DNA of 64,000 nucleotides. Origin: a virus. The notes beneath the pieces are model-generated. The model worked only from the letters and a program-made list of their open reading frames with translations. It was not told the DNA's origin and did no database searches. The position numbers and the translations under genes were made by a program. Below are positions 36,339 to 44,140 of the stretch, piece by piece. Within the stretch, counting starts at the first letter, position 1; the number at the start of each line of letters is the position of its first letter. The stretch covers positions 1 through 64,000 of the IMG/VR virus record IMGVR_UViG_3300028766_000004. One strand, given 5' to 3'.

Positions 36339-38441
36339 TTAGGAACCAGCCACCGTAGAACTAACCGACGCTGAACCAACATACGGCACGGTAGAGATAT
36401 TTACTAGAACATAATTTGCTGGGATTGCAGGAGAAATCTGGAACGACACATTAATCGTATCTCCGCCGCCCGTTGATGCCGTAATATTTTGATAAGAAGG
36501 CGAATTAGCGTCACCAACAATCAAGTTATCGGTAGTTGCCTGCTTCAAAATCGTTTCAGCAACTGAAACAGCTAGTGCTAAAGTGATTGGTGAGACTACC
36601 TGCCCAACAACATCGTCGTCGAGAGCGTCTTGCACTCTACGAGACACAGTGTCGATAGCCATCTTAGTACTGATTTCAGTGTGTGCCCAGCTGGTTGTTT
36701 GTGTCCAAGTTGTGCGGCTCTGGCAGATTCTATACCCCTTGTTTTGTACGTACTGTAGCGGCGAAATTCCACCAAGCAATAACGTATTAAGGTCGGAAGG
36801 TGTATAAGTTGTCTCCAATGCAACAACATTTGAAGGGTACTTGTGTGTCAGCGGAACACCCGGAGCCACTGCAGCTAGCATTCCAGCGTATAGAGCAGCT
36901 GTGAAGCAAGATGAAGCAACTTGTAGATTCTGGTTAACATCGTAATACGAAATACCGGGAGATGCCAACAGAATTCTATCCGTATTTAATGCTGTAGCCC
37001 TAGCCACAATGGTTGCAACCGGGTTGGAACCGTTAGGCAGGTATTCGCCCAAAGCACCGCCGCAAATTCCAACACGAGGCATCCTTCCAGGTCCAGCCAT
37101 ATAGCTGCAATGTGTGCTTACGGCAGCGTGAATAGAGGCGTTAGTCGATGTCGGGATGATGATTTGACAATCAACATTCTGAAGTGAAGCTATGGAATTT
37201 GTCCAATCCGTTACAGTGCTTGTTCCTTCCGTGCCACCAACCAAAAACTGATTATTTGCGGAGAAATACGGAAGAACAGCTAGAGGATTAACAGCGCGTG
37301 CAGCACTAATAAACGGTGTGCTTGGAGCGTTCAACCAATCAATCAAGGCCTGAAGATTAGCATTGAATGACACCGCTGAAGCTTTGATATTCACAGCCGA
37401 AACGTTATCAAACTGTGAAGCAGTCGTGTAGGTTCCGTTGTTGTTCAAAACGGTTGCTTGGTATATTCCAGTTGCATTGAGATAATCGGCAAGATTCTGC
37501 ACGGTTGTGTATGTAGCAAACAATAGATTCAACGATTCACCTACTGTTGCTGATGTGGTCACAAATGCAGTATCGTTAACAGTCGCTGTGCATGTTCCAG
37601 CAGTACCTACGTATTGCACCTGAAGCAACGGGCGAGCTAGGTTGTCTTGTGTGACCGTTCCACCAACTATATTTCCAACCGTTGTCAAACCAACCGTTGC
37701 TTTTATTCCTGATACAGAACCAGCTGCAAACTTAAAATATATTTGGCTCGTATACAAGCCGTAATCATCAGATGTGATGGTTATCAGTGTGTTTCCCGTA
37801 CCAGTGGTTAGCGTTCCAGCTGAAGCAACAAGAGTTACACCTGTGCCAGTTGAAACCGTTGTGATGGCATTGCCGTCTACGCCAGCTGTACGAGCGGTTA
37901 GAGTAATCACAGCTGCAACAGCTGTAGCAGTAACACCAGTTAAGCTATTTCCAAGGGCAGCGTTCGTGTTTATCGCTAATGCCAGCGAAGTAGCAACACC
38001 ACTAATGTTTGTATCACCAGCTTGAGTTGTGTAGCTGACGAGAACTCCGCCGATTGTTGCAGTCAACACGACGCCAGCGGCGAATGTTCCGCCGACAGTC
38101 AGTGTTCCAGTAGCCTTTGTTCCAGCAACATCAAGCACACGAGCACTTGATGAAGTTGCGGAGTTGGCACGGACTACGTAAATGTTTGTAGCACCACCAG
38201 TTTCAGCGGATGGAGAAAACGCCAGAAGCGTTGCATTCAGCAAATCGCCACTGCGAAGTAGGCTACGAGCGGTTGTCGGGTCTGACACTAACACAGGCCG
38301 TTGTGGAACGCCAGCAGTGCATGTGCCAACAATCGCCAAAACGTTCTGCGCGCCTGGATTTAGATTCAAAAGCTGTGAATCATCAACCGCCACGCTTGCT
38401 TGTGGTTGCACAATAAATTGACCATTAAATACAGTTGGCAT
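36339..38441 (-). CDS. Tail sheath protein with inserted beta domain
   Basis: A 700-residue contractile sheath. The N-terminal region has VAIVGTCTAGVP-type residues and the C-terminus holds the characteristic core (GYRICQSRTTWT; EISTKMAIDTVSRRVQDAL). Between them, about residues 108-215, is an inserted Gly/Thr/Ala-rich module of the type often seen in gpL-like sheaths (TGTLTVGGTFAAGVVL..., then AAVITLTARTAGVDGNAITT). The inserted module contains the 108-bp DNA segment that is identical in the structural gene at 50.5 kb. The gene precedes the tube gene by 17 bp and is expected to be strongly expressed. Confidence 0.92.
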   Translation of the reverse strand: MPTVFNGQFIVQPQASVAVDDSQLLNLNPGAQNVLAIVGTCTAGVPQRPVLVSDPTTARSLLRSGDLLNATLLAFSPSAETGGATNIYVVRANSATSSSARVLDVAGTKATGTLTVGGTFAAGVVLTATIGGVLVSYTTQAGDTNISGVATSLALAINTNAALGNSLTGVTATAVAAVITLTARTAGVDGNAITTVSTGTGVTLVASAGTLTTGTGNTLITITSDDYGLYTSQIYFKFAAGSVSGIKATVGLTTVGNIVGGTVTQDNLARPLLQVQYVGTAGTCTATVNDTAFVTTSATVGESLNLLFATYTTVQNLADYLNATGIYQATVLNNNGTYTTASQFDNVSAVNIKASAVSFNANLQALIDWLNAPSTPFISAARAVNPLAVLPYFSANNQFLVGGTEGTSTVTDWTNSIASLQNVDCQIIIPTSTNASIHAAVSTHCSYMAGPGRMPRVGICGGALGEYLPNGSNPVATIVARATALNTDRILLASPGISYYDVNQNLQVASSCFTAALYAGMLAAVAPGVPLTHKYPSNVVALETTYTPSDLNTLLLGGISPLQYVQNKGYRICQSRTTWTQTTSWAHTEISTKMAIDTVSRRVQDALDDDVVGQVVSPITLALAVSVAETILKQATTDNLIVGDANSPSYQNITASTGGGDTINVSFQISPAIPANYVLVNISTVPYVGSASVSSTVAGS
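38007..38114 (-). repeat. 108-bp perfect repeat, copy 1 (sheath)
   Basis: Identical base for base to 50481-50588, in the same orientation. It encodes the first strands of a beta module (TLTVGGTFAAGVVLTATIGG and beyond) within the tail sheath. Sequence on either side has diverged, so identity reflects recent exchange or strong conversion rather than shared ancestry alone. Confidence 0.95.
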
Positions 38442-38466
38442 ATATCACCCTCTCACAACCTTCAGG

Positions 38467-38661
38467 TTAAACCGGAAGGTTTTTGAATTCTGCCAAGCGT
38501 AACTCAAATTCATTTTCAGTAGCTTGGGTAACGTGTTTAACATTTTCCATCCAATGTGCAAAGCCGCCAAGTATCTCGACTCTCTTAGATTTATAAAGTG
38601 GATGCTGATTGAGAAATTCAATCAAACTTATCCGGGGTGCTTTGATTTTTTCGTTTGCCAT
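38467..38661 (-). CDS. Small hypothetical protein before sheath
   Basis: A 64-residue basic protein with two predicted helices (SLIEFLNQHPLYKSKRVEIL; FAHWMENVKHVTQATENEF). It lies between the neck genes and the sheath gene. No motif; it could be a small tail terminator accessory. Gene call rests on spacing and an RBS-like AAGAGG upstream. Confidence 0.5.
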   Translation of the reverse strand: MANEKIKAPRISLIEFLNQHPLYKSKRVEILGGFAHWMENVKHVTQATENEFELRLAEFKNLPV

Positions 38662-38683
38662 TCCCCTATTCCTCTTTCGCTAC

Positions 38684-39355
38684 TTAAACATTTGTTTGAA
38701 CCGAAGTCCCGTAAACTTGGGGTACTACGATTGGAGTAGATGTAGCAGCAACAACAACATCATTTCTCTTGATACAATAATCCAAACAGCCATTTGTGTT
38801 TATATTCAAATACCTAATATAAACCATACTCGGCGCAAAACTTTTAGAGTCTAATTGCATTGGCATTCCAGATGTATTTGCAATGCTGACAGCCTGAAAA
38901 GAGTCTCTCAGTAATAGTACACAGTATTTTACGAAAGAATACAAGTAAAGAGTTGTAGCTGGATTGGTGCTGAACACTCCAATCGAAAAAGATTTGGCGT
39001 AAACTGAGCCAGATTGAATTTCTAGTTTCCCGGTGTCAGTATTTATATCACTATTAATGAACTCACCTACCACCGGGTCTTCTTGCTCGTTACCAACTTC
39101 GACATCGATGCAAGGAATACTTGCATTCCCTACAGGAAATTGGAGAACAAACCTTAAATCGTCATCTGTATTACCTGTAGCCATTGCAGTAAAAATATCA
39201 GCTATCGAAGCTTGATTTCCATTCCATTGTCCGGTAGTAGGCAAAGCACCAAAAATATCAGGGATCATATCGGTGTCGCTGCCAATAGCAGCTATCATCG
39301 TTGTCCATTGAGCCTTAATTGCGGATAGTAGTTCCAACTCAAAGATTTTTATCAC
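38684..39355 (-). CDS. Neck/tail-completion candidate
   Basis: A 223-residue protein whose ATG overlaps the preceding stop (ATGA at 39355). It is acidic and beta-rich in the centre (FVLQFPVGNASIPCIDVEVGNEQEDPVVGEF), similar in layout to tail terminator/completion proteins that cap the tube. It comes between the head-tail joining proteins and the sheath, which supports the role. Family not identified by motif. Confidence 0.55.
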   Translation of the reverse strand: MIKIFELELLSAIKAQWTTMIAAIGSDTDMIPDIFGALPTTGQWNGNQASIADIFTAMATGNTDDDLRFVLQFPVGNASIPCIDVEVGNEQEDPVVGEFINSDINTDTGKLEIQSGSVYAKSFSIGVFSTNPATTLYLYSFVKYCVLLLRDSFQAVSIANTSGMPMQLDSKSFAPSMVYIRYLNINTNGCLDYCIKRNDVVVAATSTPIVVPQVYGTSVQTNV

Positions 39356-40062
39356 AGCGATGCTCCAGCATTTGCCCCATTTCCACCCAAGAATTCCAAC
39401 TTAATCATGAATCTGACTGGCATCATTTGGAACTCGTCGGTCGGGTTATTGAATTTTACGAACGTGTCTCGTATGTAGTTAGGCGTATCCATCACTATCC
39501 AAGTAGGGCGGGTCATATAACGGAATGAAACAGCTTGCCCTTCTGTCGAAACAGTTTCGGTTACCCATGTGATTTTACCATCTGTACCCAAGGTATAATC
39601 CGTTCCTTGTACAAGCGGCGTAACCGTGTTCTTTGCAGTAGATGTAACAGCGTACAGCACATTTCCAACTGGAGTGTAAGACAACCAATCACCACTATTA
39701 ACGTTGTTGGTGTGTAACACCATGTCATTAAAAATAACTTGGCTATCTATATTTGTAATCCTGTCGAACAAAGACATGAAATTCACATGCTCAACAGTAA
39801 GATATGCTTCACCGAGATTCAAAATACCAAGGTTGTGCTGAGCGTCTGGTTGTTTCTGTTCCCTATTAATCAAACCCCTTATGGTAGATGAAGTGTAGTA
39901 GTATCTACCAGTTCCGTCGCACACATTGCAATCAGCTACAGCCTGCCTCGTAGTCGGGTCTACACAAGGGCAAGGGATTTGCTTTTCCCAAAGAAGATTC
40001 AGTCCTTTGGTGTTTATCAAATCTATGAATTGTTGAGGATCAAAATCTACTCGCTGTAGCAC
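39352..40062 (-). CDS. Head-tail joining protein with N-terminal Cys motif
   Basis: A 236-residue protein with a zinc-ribbon-like motif near residues 31-52 (CPCVDP...DCNVCDGTG), a hallmark of a small phage head-tail joining family. The rest is beta-rich (YLTVEHVNFMSLFDRITN; RYMTRPTWIVMD). It probably sits in the neck between connector and tail terminator. It overlaps the next gene by 4 bp. The family identification rests on the Cys pattern. Confidence 0.65.
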   Translation of the reverse strand: MLQRVDFDPQQFIDLINTKGLNLLWEKQIPCPCVDPTTRQAVADCNVCDGTGRYYYTSSTIRGLINREQKQPDAQHNLGILNLGEAYLTVEHVNFMSLFDRITNIDSQVIFNDMVLHTNNVNSGDWLSYTPVGNVLYAVTSTAKNTVTPLVQGTDYTLGTDGKITWVTETVSTEGQAVSFRYMTRPTWIVMDTPNYIRDTFVKFNNPTDEFQMMPVRFMIKLEFLGGNGANAGASL

Positions 40063-40063
40063 G

Positions 40064-40795
40064 TTAAATCACCGTGAACGGAATACCTCTGTACTCAGCC
40101 ATCAAGGTATTAACCAATTCCTGAATCTGTTCGTTATATGAGTTTATTCTTCCACTATAAGGACCATATTTACCACCCATGACACTCATGGTCTGCGACA
40201 AACCGTCTTCACCAATACTTTGGCTCTGTATTCCGGGATTCAATACAGTGGAATTATTCATTACATGAATTGCAGCTTTCATACCAATAATGGCATTAAC
40301 AATGTCTGGAACCTTGCCGGTGTCGAATCCAGCGGTATACGATACGTGGAACAACGATGGCAAACTATTCAAACGTCCCATTAATGGTAGCCAGTTTCCA
40401 CCTTGACCGATGAGCACTTGAGATAGTGTTCCAGCAGTTGGTATTAGCTGAATCTGACCAGCTTTCTTTCTCAATTTAACCCACGGCTGAGGAAATATCA
40501 TTATTGATTGGCCTGTTGGGTAGATAGCTTGTACTGATTGAACGGATAGTACGGGGTAATGATATAAGGCAATATAGCAATAATCTTGATATTGCTCTAC
40601 ATAGTAATCATGCTGTTCGTCTTCAATAATCTCAGGTGCTATAAACACCTTATGAGTCATACTGAACCAAGCGACGGCATTAATTATAGCGGTATCGAAC
40701 AGGGAATCAGGGAGAGCGACACCGTTTTGGTCGGTGAGCTTAACACCGCTCAAATAATTCGCTATTAAGTCTGCTTCAACTATTAAGTTTGCCAT
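40064..40795 (-). CDS. Head-tail connector-type neck protein
   Basis: A 243-residue protein, first gene of the neck block. The layout (LIANYLSGVKL..., DTAIINAVAWFSMTHK, CYIALYHYPVLSVQSVQAIYP, then VPDIVNAIIGMKAAI) resembles phage head-tail adaptor proteins of the gp6/gp15 type: helical bundle followed by beta strands and a helix. It follows a strong hairpin. Context of sheath, tube and capsid genes supports a connector role. Confidence 0.6.
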   Translation of the reverse strand: MANLIVEADLIANYLSGVKLTDQNGVALPDSLFDTAIINAVAWFSMTHKVFIAPEIIEDEQHDYYVEQYQDYCYIALYHYPVLSVQSVQAIYPTGQSIMIFPQPWVKLRKKAGQIQLIPTAGTLSQVLIGQGGNWLPLMGRLNSLPSLFHVSYTAGFDTGKVPDIVNAIIGMKAAIHVMNNSTVLNPGIQSQSIGEDGLSQTMSVMGGKYGPYSGRINSYNEQIQELVNTLMAEYRGIPFTVI

Positions 40796-40807
40796 GTTTT
40801 AATCATA

Positions 40808-40844
40808 CAACTCACATCGCTATGTTGTATAGCGAAGTGAGTTG
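40808..40844 (-). terminator. Long hairpin between HTHT paralogue and neck gene
   Basis: CAACTCAC-TCGCTAT at 40808-40823 pairs with ATAGCGA-GTGAGTTG at 40829-40844, 15 of 16 base pairs, with a 5-base loop and one A/A mismatch. It lies after the stop of the 64-residue gene and before the next start. A poly-U tail is weak, so it may act as a terminator, an attenuator or an RNA-processing signal. Confidence 0.5.
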
Positions 40845-40848
40845 TGAA

Positions 40849-41043
40849 TTACTTCTTTGTCGTTACGGGAGTTGCCTTAACTGTGCTCTGTTGACCAGCT
40901 ATGATAGACGTATTCAGTGCGGTATGTGTATGAGCATTGAATTGGGATGTTAGGAGAGCGATATCAGTCGTCAACTGATTCACTTGTTTAATCAGCTCTG
41001 CCACCACTCCAGACCCACCCGAGTCGTCTAAAACTAATGCCAT
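40849..41043 (-). CDS. HTHT-motif small protein B (tandem paralogue)
   Basis: A 64-residue protein with GGAGGATTATT ribosome site. Residues 14-35 are a helical coiled-coil segment, followed by a FNAHTHTAL motif and a short Thr/Lys-rich tail. The adjacent gene upstream is similar in length, layout and key residues (QVNQL, HTHT, IAG), so they arose by duplication. HTHT motifs often mark tips or metal-binding turns of trimeric phage fibres. A trimeric decoration or neck whisker is a possible role, inferred only. Confidence 0.6.
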   Translation of the reverse strand: MALVLDDSGGSGVVAELIKQVNQLTTDIALLTSQFNAHTHTALNTSIIAGQQSTVKATPVTTKK

Positions 41044-41089
41044 AATAATCCTCCAATATAGACCTTGTGCGTATTAAGAACCATCGTGT

Positions 41090-41284
41090 TTAATACTTCG
41101 TATTAATGGTCTGCGCTGCGGGTGTAGTTTGGAAACCTGCGATTACAGCTGTACCGTTCGCTGTGTGTGTATGGGTATTGTGTGCGATTGCTAGTGCATT
41201 AATGTCTGCCTGCAACTGATTCACCTGTATTAAGAGCTGTGTAAGAATGGCGATTCCGCCATCATTATTTACTGTTACTGTCAT
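41090..41284 (-). CDS. HTHT-motif small protein A (tandem paralogue)
   Basis: A 64-residue paralogue of the gene that follows it. It has the same GGAGGATTATC site, a QVNQLQADINAL helix, an NTHTHTANG turn and an IAGFQT tail. Same strand and spacing of 46 bp indicate tandem duplication. Amino-acid identity is moderate (visibly about 40%), so the duplication is not recent. Function unknown. Confidence 0.6.
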   Translation of the reverse strand: MTVTVNNDGGIAILTQLLIQVNQLQADINALAIAHNTHTHTANGTAVIAGFQTTPAAQTINTKY

Positions 41285-41305
41285 GATAATCCTCCAATCT
41301 TACTT

Positions 41306-41665
41306 TTATGTTGTCGTAGCGTCTGCAGCGGAAACTTTTTCAAGCTCAATAGCTGCTTGAACCTCGTCGTCAACTGCTTTGGCAGCTTCTGCGGCTTTCG
41401 TAGCTTCTACGGCTTTTGCGGCTTCAACGGCTTTTGCGGCTTTAGCAACCTCTGCTGCTTTTGCGGAAGCTACAACTGCTGTAACTACAACTGGCGCTAC
41501 AACTGACGCTTCTGGAACTAAAAAGAATACACCTGGAAATGAGCTTAAGAACAAATCGGCTACTTCCTGATCTACAGTTGCTATTCCTGATGCATCAGTT
41601 GTTACATTACCAGAAGATGTAATAAGGGTTTCGTTACGTTTTGTATAGCATTGAATCTTTGGCAT
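41306..41665 (-). CDS. Ala/Lys/Glu-repeat protein
   Basis: A 119-residue protein. The N-terminal 55 residues look folded (IQCYTKRNETLITSSGNVTTD). The second half is a nearly pure A/K/E/V helix with repeats such as AKAAEVAKAAKAVEAAKAV, likely a long single helix. The DNA is correspondingly low-complexity (repeats of gcggctt-type codons). It lies between the capsid and neck genes, compatible with a head or decoration role. Function unknown. Confidence 0.55.
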   Translation of the reverse strand: MPKIQCYTKRNETLITSSGNVTTDASGIATVDQEVADLFLSSFPGVFFLVPEASVVAPVVVTAVVASAKAAEVAKAAKAVEAAKAVEATKAAEAAKAVDDEVQAAIELEKVSAADATTT

Positions 41666-41679
41666 ATTGGCTCCAAATC

Positions 41680-42007
41680 CTAAGCTGCTTGCGCTTCAAC
41701 ACAGTTATCTTGCTGAAACTCCACAAACTTATTATATTTTCTTTTTATATGGATGTCATCATCTTCTTTGTACTTTCGCCATTTCTTGTACTTTCTTTCC
41801 ATAGGAACAACCTTGCTGCTATATAGCCAATCGCCCAACGTTTCAAATTGCTTACGACCACCAACACTCCACTTCCAACATTGCTTGCCTTTAACATTCT
41901 CTAAACTTCCACCAACATTAAGCGTACTACTAACAACATCTTTCAACCATTTACAGGTTTCTTCTGTGTTTGTGATAGAAAATGTGAATGCACGAACTTT
42001 ATTGTTG
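41680..42007 (-). pseudogene. Homing-endonuclease remnant, 3' part
   Basis: Codes for about 110 residues, of which the last part (WKWSVGGRKQ; DWLYSSKVVPMERKYKKWRKY) resembles the C-terminal region of LAGLIDADG-type endonucleases, including the ending seen in the left-end endonuclease. The remaining open frame begins with a GTG inside the IS end, so it has no native start. It is the part of a disrupted gene lying after the IS200/IS605 element; the other part is at 43747-44026. Confidence 0.6.
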
Positions 42008-42130
42008 TTGATACTCCCCACGAATAAATTCGGGGGATTCTAGCGTTCTTTCGAACGCCTTAACTGTTTCAACCAGCGTAGCTGAATTTCTCTAGACTTA
42101 CACACTGTCCGCAGTCGTTTAACGACTCCA
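41990..42130 (-). ncRNA. Predicted omega RNA (TnpB guide RNA) region
   Basis: TnpB proteins use an RNA from the right end of their element, whose 3' extension is the flanking sequence and serves as guide. Here the tnpB 3' end and right-end hairpin (42016-42036) fit the scaffold, and the guide would begin at 42007 with CAACAATAAAG read on the minus strand. The extent given is approximate; it is inferred from family knowledge. Confidence 0.35.
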
Positions 42131-43244
42131 TGTATCCCAAGGCGTCGAGTATCCTGATTCCTTCCGCTTTCAGATTTAGAGATGCGTTTCCATCCCGGCT
42201 GTGATGACTTCCACAAGAAGGACAGTTCCACTCTCTATCTGAAAGAGTTAGGTTATTGTTTTTGTATCCGCATTCGCTGCACAGTTTCGTGCTTGGAAAG
42301 AACCTATCAACCTGGACTGCGTGCCTGTTATTCCAAAGTGATTTATACTTCCATTGTCGAACTGTTTCTCCGAATGCGGCATCGAGCATCGACTTAGCCA
42401 GCTTGGTTTTCGCAAGACCTTTGATGCTTAAATCTTCAAGACACAGCGCTGGATACTTTTCAACCAGACCATGCGTTAGTTGATGAGCAAAATTACTCCG
42501 TAGATTTGAAATCCGTTCATAGACCTTTGCAACAGCGGCAACTGCTTTGGCACGGTTACGACTACCTTTAACGCGACGGCACACCTTTTGTTGAGCTTTC
42601 TTTAGCTTTTGAGCATGACGACGGTAGAACTTTGGAACTGAGACCTCGTCCCCGTCAGACAGCGTTAGATATGTATTCAATCCAAGATCGCCACCTTGCA
42701 CCTGCTCAGGTTTTACCTTTGGCAAACATTCTGTTAATTCAAACTCAGAAACTAATATAACAAACCAACGACCCGTTGCTGTGCGCTTAAATGTCGCTGA
42801 TTTTGTTTCACCGTCAATGATTCGTGATTGACGTATCTTTATCCAGCCGATCTTAGGAACATACACTTTACCATCTTTTACCACTACTCTCTGTGGTATA
42901 CGGAAGGTTTGTTTTGTACTCTTCTTGGTTTTGAATACAGGAAATCCGGCATTCATCTTTGGGTTGAAATGGTTATCGTATGCACGCTTCAAATTCTTTA
43001 GAACCTGCTGCAACGACTGTGAATCAAAATCGTACATCCACGGCCTAGACTCTTTGAATTTAGTGAGTTCCACGGATAATCGTGACTGAGATATGCTTTT
43101 CTTGTTTTCTTTGTAGAATGTCCGGCAGCAATCCAAAGCAAGGTTCCACACAAGCCTAGATGCCCCCGCTTGGCACAAAAGTTTCTGTGCTTCGTCAGAC
43201 GTTGGCTCCATGCGGAATTTGAACACCTTGCGTTGTTTAGACAT
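42069..43244 (-). CDS. tnpB: TnpB RNA-guided nuclease (OrfB)
   Basis: About 391 residues. RuvC residues are visible as GGDLGLN (Asp191), LCLEDLSIKG (Glu275) and HSRDGNASLNL (Asp356), numbered from the longer start at 43259. A zinc finger is in place between the last two (CSECG and CPSCG). Length agrees with active TnpB proteins (about 400 residues), and all three acidic residues are kept. TnpB cuts DNA next to the target tetranucleotide (TTAC here) with guide from its omega RNA, aiding retention of the element. The start at 43244 overlaps the tnpA stop by 8 bp. Confidence 0.93.
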   Translation of the reverse strand: MSKQRKVFKFRMEPTSDEAQKLLCQAGASRLVWNLALDCCRTFYKENKKSISQSRLSVELTKFKESRPWMYDFDSQSLQQVLKNLKRAYDNHFNPKMNAGFPVFKTKKSTKQTFRIPQRVVVKDGKVYVPKIGWIKIRQSRIIDGETKSATFKRTATGRWFVILVSEFELTECLPKVKPEQVQGGDLGLNTYLTLSDGDEVSVPKFYRRHAQKLKKAQQKVCRRVKGSRNRAKAVAAVAKVYERISNLRSNFAHQLTHGLVEKYPALCLEDLSIKGLAKTKLAKSMLDAAFGETVRQWKYKSLWNNRHAVQVDRFFPSTKLCSECGYKNNNLTLSDREWNCPSCGSHHSRDGNASLNLKAEGIRILDALGYMESLNDCGQCVSLEKFSYAG

Positions 43245-43638
43245 TTTTCTGATTTTCAACGTACTGTTTTATTACTTCCAGTGGAGACCCGCCAACTGTT
43301 GAAACAAAATAGCTATTTGTCCACAACGTCGGCAACTTTGATTTCAGCGTTCTAAACTCATTTCTCAGCGTGTGAGATGAAACACCCTTCATGTTCTTGA
43401 CAAGGCGGTGAATGCCAAACTGAGGATCAATTTCCACGAGTACGTGAACATGGTCTGGCATGATTTCTAGCGCAATTACTTCTGCCTTATACTTCTCTGC
43501 CACTTGCCTAATGACAGATTCGCACCGTGCTGCAATATCACCAATCAAAACACTGCGCCTATACTTCGGCGTCCATACCACATGGTACTTGCTCGAATAC
43601 ACCACATTTAAGTTCGATTTGTAGCCTTCTAGTGCCAT
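43237..43638 (-). CDS. tnpA: TnpA Y1 transposase (IS200/IS605)
   Basis: 133 residues, typical for the Y1-HUH transposases of this family. The HUH motif is MPDHVHVLVEI (His63 and His65) and the catalytic tyrosine is Tyr126 (VIKQYVENQK). It acts as a dimer on single-stranded DNA, cutting at the hairpin ends. All essential residues are present, so the element is probably mobile. It precedes tnpB on the same transcript. Confidence 0.93.
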   Translation of the reverse strand: MALEGYKSNLNVVYSSKYHVVWTPKYRRSVLIGDIAARCESVIRQVAEKYKAEVIALEIMPDHVHVLVEIDPQFGIHRLVKNMKGVSSHTLRNEFRTLKSKLPTLWTNSYFVSTVGGSPLEVIKQYVENQKNV

Positions 43639-43746
43639 AACAAAACTATACAGTACATCGGTATATATGGTAAAGAACTATTTTTCTACGCAAAACACGC
43701 CTTATATCCCCATGCCTAAAGGCAGGGGCTTTACGGCGCTTTCTCG

Positions 43747-44026
43747 GTAACCCTTGATAACGAGCCAATGTCCCAACGGCATTTTCTGTTCTACCAAGCA
43801 TTTTGGCAAGTTCTTTTGTAGACATCGAGGAATAATTGTCAGAAAGCAATTTCCGTTCTTCTTCAGTATATGCGTCATGATTTCTGCTATATCCCAAACG
43901 TTGAATCTTCAATTTTACAGATGCTTCCGTTCTGTCAAGATAACTCGCTATTTCCATCAACGATTTATCTTTGTAGTTGGCGGATATATATTCGATTTCT
44001 TGCGTGTTCCAGCTCTTCTTTATCAT
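43747..44026 (-). pseudogene. Homing-endonuclease remnant, 5' part (Myb-like repeats)
   Basis: About 93 residues of two Myb/SANT-like or helix-turn-helix repeats (KKSWNTQEIEYISANYKD...SLMEIASYLDRTEASV; then EERKLLSDNYSSMSTKELAKMLGRTENAV). Such repeats form the DNA-binding N-termini of phage homing endonucleases. The frame then runs into the left IS end, where it stops at 43646. The start at 44026 (ATG) is preferred to an upstream TTG. This, plus the 3' part at 41680, suggests a single gene between the capsid gene and the next structural gene, split by the element. Confidence 0.65.
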
Positions 44027-44082
44027 GATTTTAGTATGACAGAAAACAGAATTTTGCGTACCACCCAAATAAAATAACAGCG

Positions 44083-44115
44083 CAAAAAGAAAACGGGCGC
44101 TGTAAAAGCGCCCGT
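44083..44115 (-). terminator. Intrinsic terminator after major capsid gene
   Basis: An 8-bp GC-rich stem ACGGGCGC (44093-44100) / GCGCCCGT (44108-44115) with 7-base loop, read on the minus strand as a hairpin followed by TTTTCTTTTT (44092-44083). It stands 25 bp after the capsid stop. This separates the capsid transcript from the endonuclease/IS segment. Confidence 0.85.
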
Positions 44116-44140
44116 TGTTAAGTTGTTTATTATCAATGTT

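Larger units (their letters stand above)
42008..43746 (-). mobile_element. IS608-like IS200/IS605 element (tnpA + tnpB)
   Basis: 1,739 bp from the inferred cleavage points. The left end (43746) follows TTAC (43750-43747) and the right end finishes with TCAA (42011-42008), the cleavage tetranucleotides of IS608. Hairpins sit inside both ends (43708-43728 and 42016-42036) with the same architecture: 4-bp CCCC/GGGG foot, bulged T, 4-bp upper stem, TTTA loop. The guide tetranucleotides AAAG and GAAT abut the two hairpin feet as in IS608. tnpA and tnpB look intact. The element uses single-strand transposition and makes no target duplication. Tetranucleotide identities are recalled from the IS608 literature. 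Confidence 0.85.

Noticed and set aside
41379-41570. A plus-strand Ala-rich open frame opposite the Ala/Lys-repeat gene
   Set aside because: It is a mirror of low-complexity codons and has no ribosome site.
42040-42231. A 63-codon minus-strand frame overlapping the tnpB 3' end
   Set aside because: It is a shadow frame of tnpB within the right end and has no independent support.
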